From: Trichomonas vaginalis G3
Taxonomy: Eukaryota > Parabasalia > Trichomonadida > Trichomonadidae
Length of the DNA stretch: 64,000 nucleotides
Direction: 5' to 3'
NCBI RefSeq assembly: GCF_026262505.1
Contig: NC_067206.1
Coordinates: 31,511,896-31,575,895, forward strand
Part shown: piece after piece, positions 59,274 to 64,000 of the stretch
Layout: every line of letters begins with the position of its first letter
Numbering within the stretch: the stretch's first letter is position 1
Notes under the pieces: model-generated
What the model saw: the letters and a program-made list of their open reading frames with translations, nothing else
Told to the model about the DNA's origin: nothing
The model's database searches: none
Translations under genes and position numbers: made by a program

Positions 59274-62200
59274 TTAAATAAATGGCATACAACATCCATT
59301 TTCACAACATACAGCCTTAGTGTGTGCTCCTGTTAATGCAGTCTTACCGATTGTTAAGCGAGTCATTGACCCGTTTTTAAGTTGTAAATTAATATTCTGA
59401 CCATCAAATATCACTTTATCATTTATTATATCCAAATAATTTTTAGGTGTTAATTGCTTATTTTGTCGTAAACTAACACCTTTCATTTTTTGTGCAATCT
59501 TTTTAAAATCACTTCCATCAATTGAACCGTTGAATGATGTATAACACTTAGGGCATAAAGCAACCATGTTATCACCTTGTTTCTCAATTGCTAAACCCAA
59601 TAACTTCTTCTCATGTGCTTTTTCTTCAGCTTTATTCTTTAATTTAGGTTTAAATTTCTCATCAAAACAGAAGAAATCAAATGGTGCGAATTTGAAAATG
59701 TTTTTATCATAAAATTTTTTATCGGTAACAATCGGCTGAAATGCTTGAGTGTTAGGAAGATTTGGGTCGCCAGCAATAGCCCAATAAGATGAATCAGTAT
59801 CACCTTCAATGAAATGAAAACGATTAACATCCATGCATTTATACATAAAATCATAAATGAAAACTAAATACCAGTATTTTGCGTTATCTAAAGTAGAAAA
59901 TGCCTCTTGTAAACATGTATCACATCTATAAAATCTATCTTTAAGCATCACTTGATATGTATCTTCACCTATTTCTCTTATGTTTTTAAACTTATTTGAC
60001 ATACATGCAACGCGTGCCTTCTGTGCATTCATTATTTTAGTCTTTGCGTAATTTTGTGTATTCATTGCATCGTAACCATATGATCCATTAAGCGAAATCT
60101 TGCAAAATAAACTTTTTCCTTTATTTCCTTCTAATTCAGCCTTTTGTCTTTCGTTCATAAATTTGTTCGCAAATTCATTAAAACAAGTGTTTTTAGTAAA
60201 TGTTAAAATTGATTGAATATCATCGATGATAAAATGAAATCTGTCTATTAGATACCAAAGATAATAAGAAGAAAATGGTTGATATTGGTTGTGTGTTGAT
60301 GCTAACTGAGTTAATTTCCTCTGTTTCTGGTCAACTGGTAATTGTTTGATTTCATGTAATTATACATAAAACTGCCAATTGTTTTTTCATCTGTGATAAT
60401 ATCTAAGTTTCTTATTATCGGTAAAAAGTTTATGTAATCATTAATGTATTTTTCATCAATGTGACCCTTTACTTCAGCCACGAATAAAGTATTTTTCTTC
60501 TTAATTATTCCCAGTGCTTTTGCTTTCTTTGTTGCTGTATCACAAATGATAACACCATTCAATCTTCCCGGCATATACATTTTATGGTCAGTATATTGAA
60601 TGAAATCATGAGGATTAGATGAAAATGATGAAGGATATAATGAATTAAAATCAACACCAACAAAATGAGTCATGATGTTGGTGGTGTCCTCATTTGATAC
60701 AGTTTTAGTTTCTGATTATATGAAAGTTTATTAATGTGCGTGATTCCTTTAAGATTTACTCTATGTTGAACATTTGATAAACCACCAGTAATTCCATTAC
60801 GGAGAATGTGATAAGCTTCAACTGAATCTAAAGTCATTGGTAAATTATTTTTTAATGCATAATTTCTTAAATTGATTCTTAAACGTTGAACATCTTCATC
60901 TTTATTTGATTTTACGACATTGCAATAACAACACATTAACTGACAATTTTCTTTAGTATGTGGTTTTTCATTATCGATTCTATCTAATGTTGGTTTTTTG
61001 CATATGTAAACGCTTTACCACACATTTTGCATTTAGATGAAAGGATTAAATCGTGATAGTATTGAAAATCATCCATTGAAACATTATTTTTAGTATCCCT
61101 TTCTGCTTTTTCATCTTGTTTCTTATATGATTCAATTTTATATTTCCAATACTTTTTCGTTAATTCAAAACTTGATTCTATCTCTTCCTCAGGATATTTT
61201 TCATTAGGATTAAAGTCTTTATATGCTAAAGCGTAACGAATCATTGAAGCATTCGATGATAAAGAAAGATTATGAAGCATATCAATTTTATAAACAAATG
61301 TTTCTTCAATAATTTTATCAATTGGGTCAATCATAATTTCAACATCTTTATTGCAATAATGAATAAAATATTCTAATCTATTCTTAAAGTTTTTAGCATC
61401 ATTGAGATATATTTGATAATCACTATGTGATATAGTTTCTTGGTTAATGCTGAATAAAATGAATCTTTCGTGAATGGTTCCTCTTTATATAATTCTTCTT
61501 CGTAATTCTCCCATGTGATGAATTGATAAGGGAAAAAGAATTTAACACGTGATTTATTGTTTCCGAAATCTTGAGTGAATTGGTCTAATGTCCCACCCGC
61601 TATATAATTTCTGATGTCAATAAATCTCAATTCATATGGAGTGTTTGTTTTCTTTACAATGATTTGCTTAAATTGAGAAGAAGAACCCAGCATTGATTTT
61701 ATTTTTCATTTTGCAGTGTTTAAATCACGAAGAATTAAATTTAAATCAAACTTTCCCGAATTAAAACCTATGATATTCACTTTATTGAATTCCTCATCTA
61801 GAAGTTCTTTAAATGCTTCCTTCTGTTTTTCATTTAATGTATGGGACAAAGTCCCCGCCGTTTGCGGCTTCATTAATTCATTGTATTGACTCATATTTGA
61901 TTTAGCAACTAATGAACAGGTTGAAAATAAAAACTCAATCCAATCAGAAATAAAAGAATCACTCGAAGTTAAGCAAAAATTCCTCGTATATGTTTTATCA
62001 TTTAATTTAACCGTTGATGATACCATGAATGGTTTTAAGTAAGCGTTCAAAGTTGCACACTCAGAAAGTTGTAATTCTTCTTTAGTCTCTAATGTTTCAA
62101 AGTCAAAAGTAATATAATATCTTGTCGGTTGATAATATTCCTGCAAATTGTGAGCTAATAACCACTGATATATCTTCTGTTTCGTAATATGTGGTGCATA

Positions 62201-62735
62201 TGGTTGCTGTGTCTTTTGCAACTGAACGTCTTGAATTAATCTTCCATTATGTTCTTTACATTTCTCACAATGCTTTAAAAATCTTCTTTTTTTTCCTTTC
62301 TGGATCATCACGGATAGAATAAACTTCTTCTTTACAATATGGACAAACTTTATAGCCGGTGAGTGCTTCAACGTCTGTTATTCTGTCAGCGTGAAGTTTT
62401 CCACATGGGCTCTGTGTTAATAAAATATTTACTGTTTCAAATTATGGATCTATCATTATTGATTCCACTAATGGAAAGTCTACCTTATTTATGTCCACGC
62501 CTTCTGGTTGAGGATCACAATAATAGAAATCAATATTAACATTTAACATTCTCGCTAATCTCTCACTTTCTGATGAAATGTCAAACCCTTCATATGCATC
62601 TATTGCTTCATTTAAATAGCTTCTACGAGTTTTAGGATTAACACCATCAGGAATGTTATAGAAGCGTTTAAATAACCTTCTACCTTCTGCTCTAATTTGA
62701 TTATCATTCATTTTAGCTGTTCCGTTTTTGTTCAT
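59274..62735 (-). pseudogene. Protein-primed type DNA polymerase B, Maverick B, broken
   Basis: Family B polymerase of about 1150 codons. Exonuclease motifs YITFDFETLE and NIIGFNSGKFDLN; polymerase motifs GVDFNSLYPSS (A), ISLNGSYGYD (B) and IEGDTDSSYW (C). Extra Cys pairs (CEKC, CKMC, CCYC) suggest zinc-binding inserts. Start MNKNGTAKMND in TTTTTATTCTTACATAAATG. A fossil with about six breaks, the most decayed gene of the window. Divergent from the element C enzyme. Confidence 0.88.
61842..61872 (-). repeat. Double-hairpin micro-element in polymerase gene
   Basis: Minus strand AAGCCGCAAACGGCGGGGAC then TTTGTCCCATA; stems GCCG/CGGC and GGGAC/GTCCC. Encodes KPQTAGTLSH in frame, similar to the KPQ-G peptide in the element C polymerase. 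Confidence 0.75.
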
Positions 62736-62784
62736 TTATGTAAGAATAAAAAATTAAAAAATAAATAAAAATAAAGTTTATTTT

Positions 62785-63884
62785 TTAAAGCCCATAAAAT
62801 GAATTAAGAACACATAAATTTTTATCATCTGCGACGTGACGAATACATTTTAATTTACTCAAGAATGCGTACCCTGATACATTAAATCTAATTCCTGTCT
62901 TATTTAATTTCACAACTTTGAAAAGGAATGTATGAATAGCTATAAAATGATGAGAAGATGTTTTATGGGTTGCTTCCATTTTTTCTGAAATAAATGAATA
63001 AATATAATATTTATAAGTTTTCATATTCTTTTATGTTCTTAATAACGAATGGTATAGACCTTTCACTTCGTCTTCCTTCGGTGCTGTTCTTTCATATGAA
63101 ACATTATTGTATCTTCAATAATGAAACCACAATCACATAAAATTTTATATGTTCCAATGGTTTCTTTTGATATTTTATCTAATAAATCAAAAACTTTATC
63201 AACACCTGTGCATTTATTTAAATAATAATTTGTGTAAATATCATGATCTTCTTTCTTAATCGTATTAGTTGCATATGTCACGTTTTTAAGAGCTTTTTTG
63301 AATTTTCGAATCTAAAGGTGGTGAAAGTAGGATACAGGGTATTCTTCATTATCAATAAATTGTAACTTATGTTTACGAATAAATTTAGTACCTTCTTCTG
63401 AAAGTGTTTCGTCTATTTCACCATCTAATAAATTTTGTGTTGATTCTGAGACATAATTTTTATATCTTTCTTCATGAGATTTCTGACTTCTGATTCTGAA
63501 GCTGGGATATTCATTAAACCCTCTACTTCATTTTCATTATATTTTTCAACTTCTCTTAATTCCTTAATTTTTTCATCTATTTCATCTCTTATTTTTTTCA
63601 GTCTTTCAATTTCATTGTATTCATCATCTTTAATCCGTTCTTCATAATATTCAGGGAAAACATCAGGTTCTTTAGGTTTTTCTTCTTCAGATGTGGGATA
63701 TAAGAAATTTATAACATCATCTTTATTCATTTTTCCATCATAATCTAAATCATTTAATAACTCGGCAAATTTTTGACAATTTCTTAAATAATATTTATTA
63801 ACTTCATAACCCGCCTCCTCTAATATATCCTTTATTTCCTCGTTTGTGAATCCTAATTTTTTAACGTTGTTAGTTTTGACGCTC
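62785..63884 (-). pseudogene. Polymerase-accessory gene with PolB N-terminal domain, broken
   Basis: Starts MSVKTNNVKKLGFTNEEIKD in TTTTTTATTTTGTATGAAATG. FTNEEIKDILEEAGYEVNKYYLRN parallels HSEIKQLLTEANIDVAKHYATN at the start of the element C polymerase. Middle: coiled coil; then a C2H2-like CDCGFIIEDTIMFHMKEQH finger. In C this domain is fused to the polymerase; here a separate start follows. About three breaks; it may be more than one gene. Confidence 0.5.
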
Positions 63885-63888
63885 ATTT

Positions 63889-64000
63889 CATACAAAATAA
63901 AAAATAAAATAATAAACATAACTAAGTTTTAATTTTTCGTAAGACATGAATTTTTAAAGTTTATTTTTTATTCATGAAAATAATTATTTCTAATTTATTT
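63889..64000. repeat. Inner part of right terminal inverted repeat, element B
   Basis: Reverse complement matches 19425-19557 (AAATAAATTAGAAATAATTA, AAACTTTAAAAATTCAT). The outer part is outside the window. Confidence 0.75.

Larger units (their letters stand above)
18938..64000 (+). mobile_element. Element B: Maverick/Polinton (A/B family), heavily interrupted
   Basis: Second copy of the family of element A, in the opposite orientation. It starts at AGTAGTAGGATATGATGGG and runs past the right edge; the last 110 bp match its own left end (about 19425-19560) in reverse, so the missing terminus should lie about 490 bp beyond the window. Hosts three guests: a foldback element, a Kolobok-like transposon and Maverick C. 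Net length about 20 kb. Gene order after the guests: fibre, KilA-N, primase-helicase, small genes, integrase, polymerase. Fossil: roughly fifteen or more breaks, concentrated in the polymerase; still young by identity to A. Confidence 0.85.

Noticed and set aside
1-64000. tRNA, rRNA or snRNA genes
   Set aside because: No cloverleaf with conserved T-loop sequence or rRNA core sequence was recognised on either strand.

Overview
The window is AT-rich, intron-poor protist DNA that best fits Trichomonas vaginalis or a close trichomonad. The reasons are giant virus-like Maverick/Polinton elements stacked on one another, a TTAA-targeting Kolobok-like DNA transposon, and host genes that are compact, intronless and (in one case) preceded by a trichomonad-type initiator TCACTT. 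Only about 3.3 kb (15612-18937) looks like ordinary host DNA. It holds two convergent genes, a polytopic membrane protein with MBOAT-like features and an RRM protein with an RD/RY-rich tail.

The rest is three Maverick copies of two families. Element A (1-15611) is partial and enters from the left edge. Element B (18938 to past 64000) is the same family in the opposite orientation. Element C (26303-48021) is a different Maverick family, complete between about 590-bp terminal inverted repeats, and it has landed inside the capsid gene of B with the 5-bp target duplication TAGAT. B also carries a 3.5-kb Kolobok-like transposon (21129-24616, TTAA duplication) and a 575-bp foldback element (20467-21041). 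Without its passengers B would be about 20 kb, a normal Maverick size. All three Mavericks are treated as fossils: A and C have a few broken genes each, B has many, and the very similar sequences (A to B, and the two ends of C) imply young copies.

The Maverick genes form virion modules (double jelly-roll type capsid, packaging ATPase, penton-like and amphipathic minor proteins, and a long fibre with a phage tail-collar type tip) and replication/integration modules (protein-primed type PolB, retrovirus-like integrase and, in A/B only, a primase fused to an SF3 helicase). Most genes start in a T-rich TTTTTATT...TAAATG context that resembles late promoters of large DNA viruses and differs from the host initiator.

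The most unusual signals are: (1) a family of about 18-40 bp GC-rich double-hairpin micro-elements scattered through A, B and C, several inside reading frames and two provably present in one copy and absent from its sister; (2) a fibre-tip exchange between the two Maverick families; (3) a primase-helicase cassette bracketed by inverted GGTGACC-rich minisatellites that sits on different sides of a marker gene in A and B; and (4) a KilA-N gene found almost unchanged in both families and flanked by repeats.
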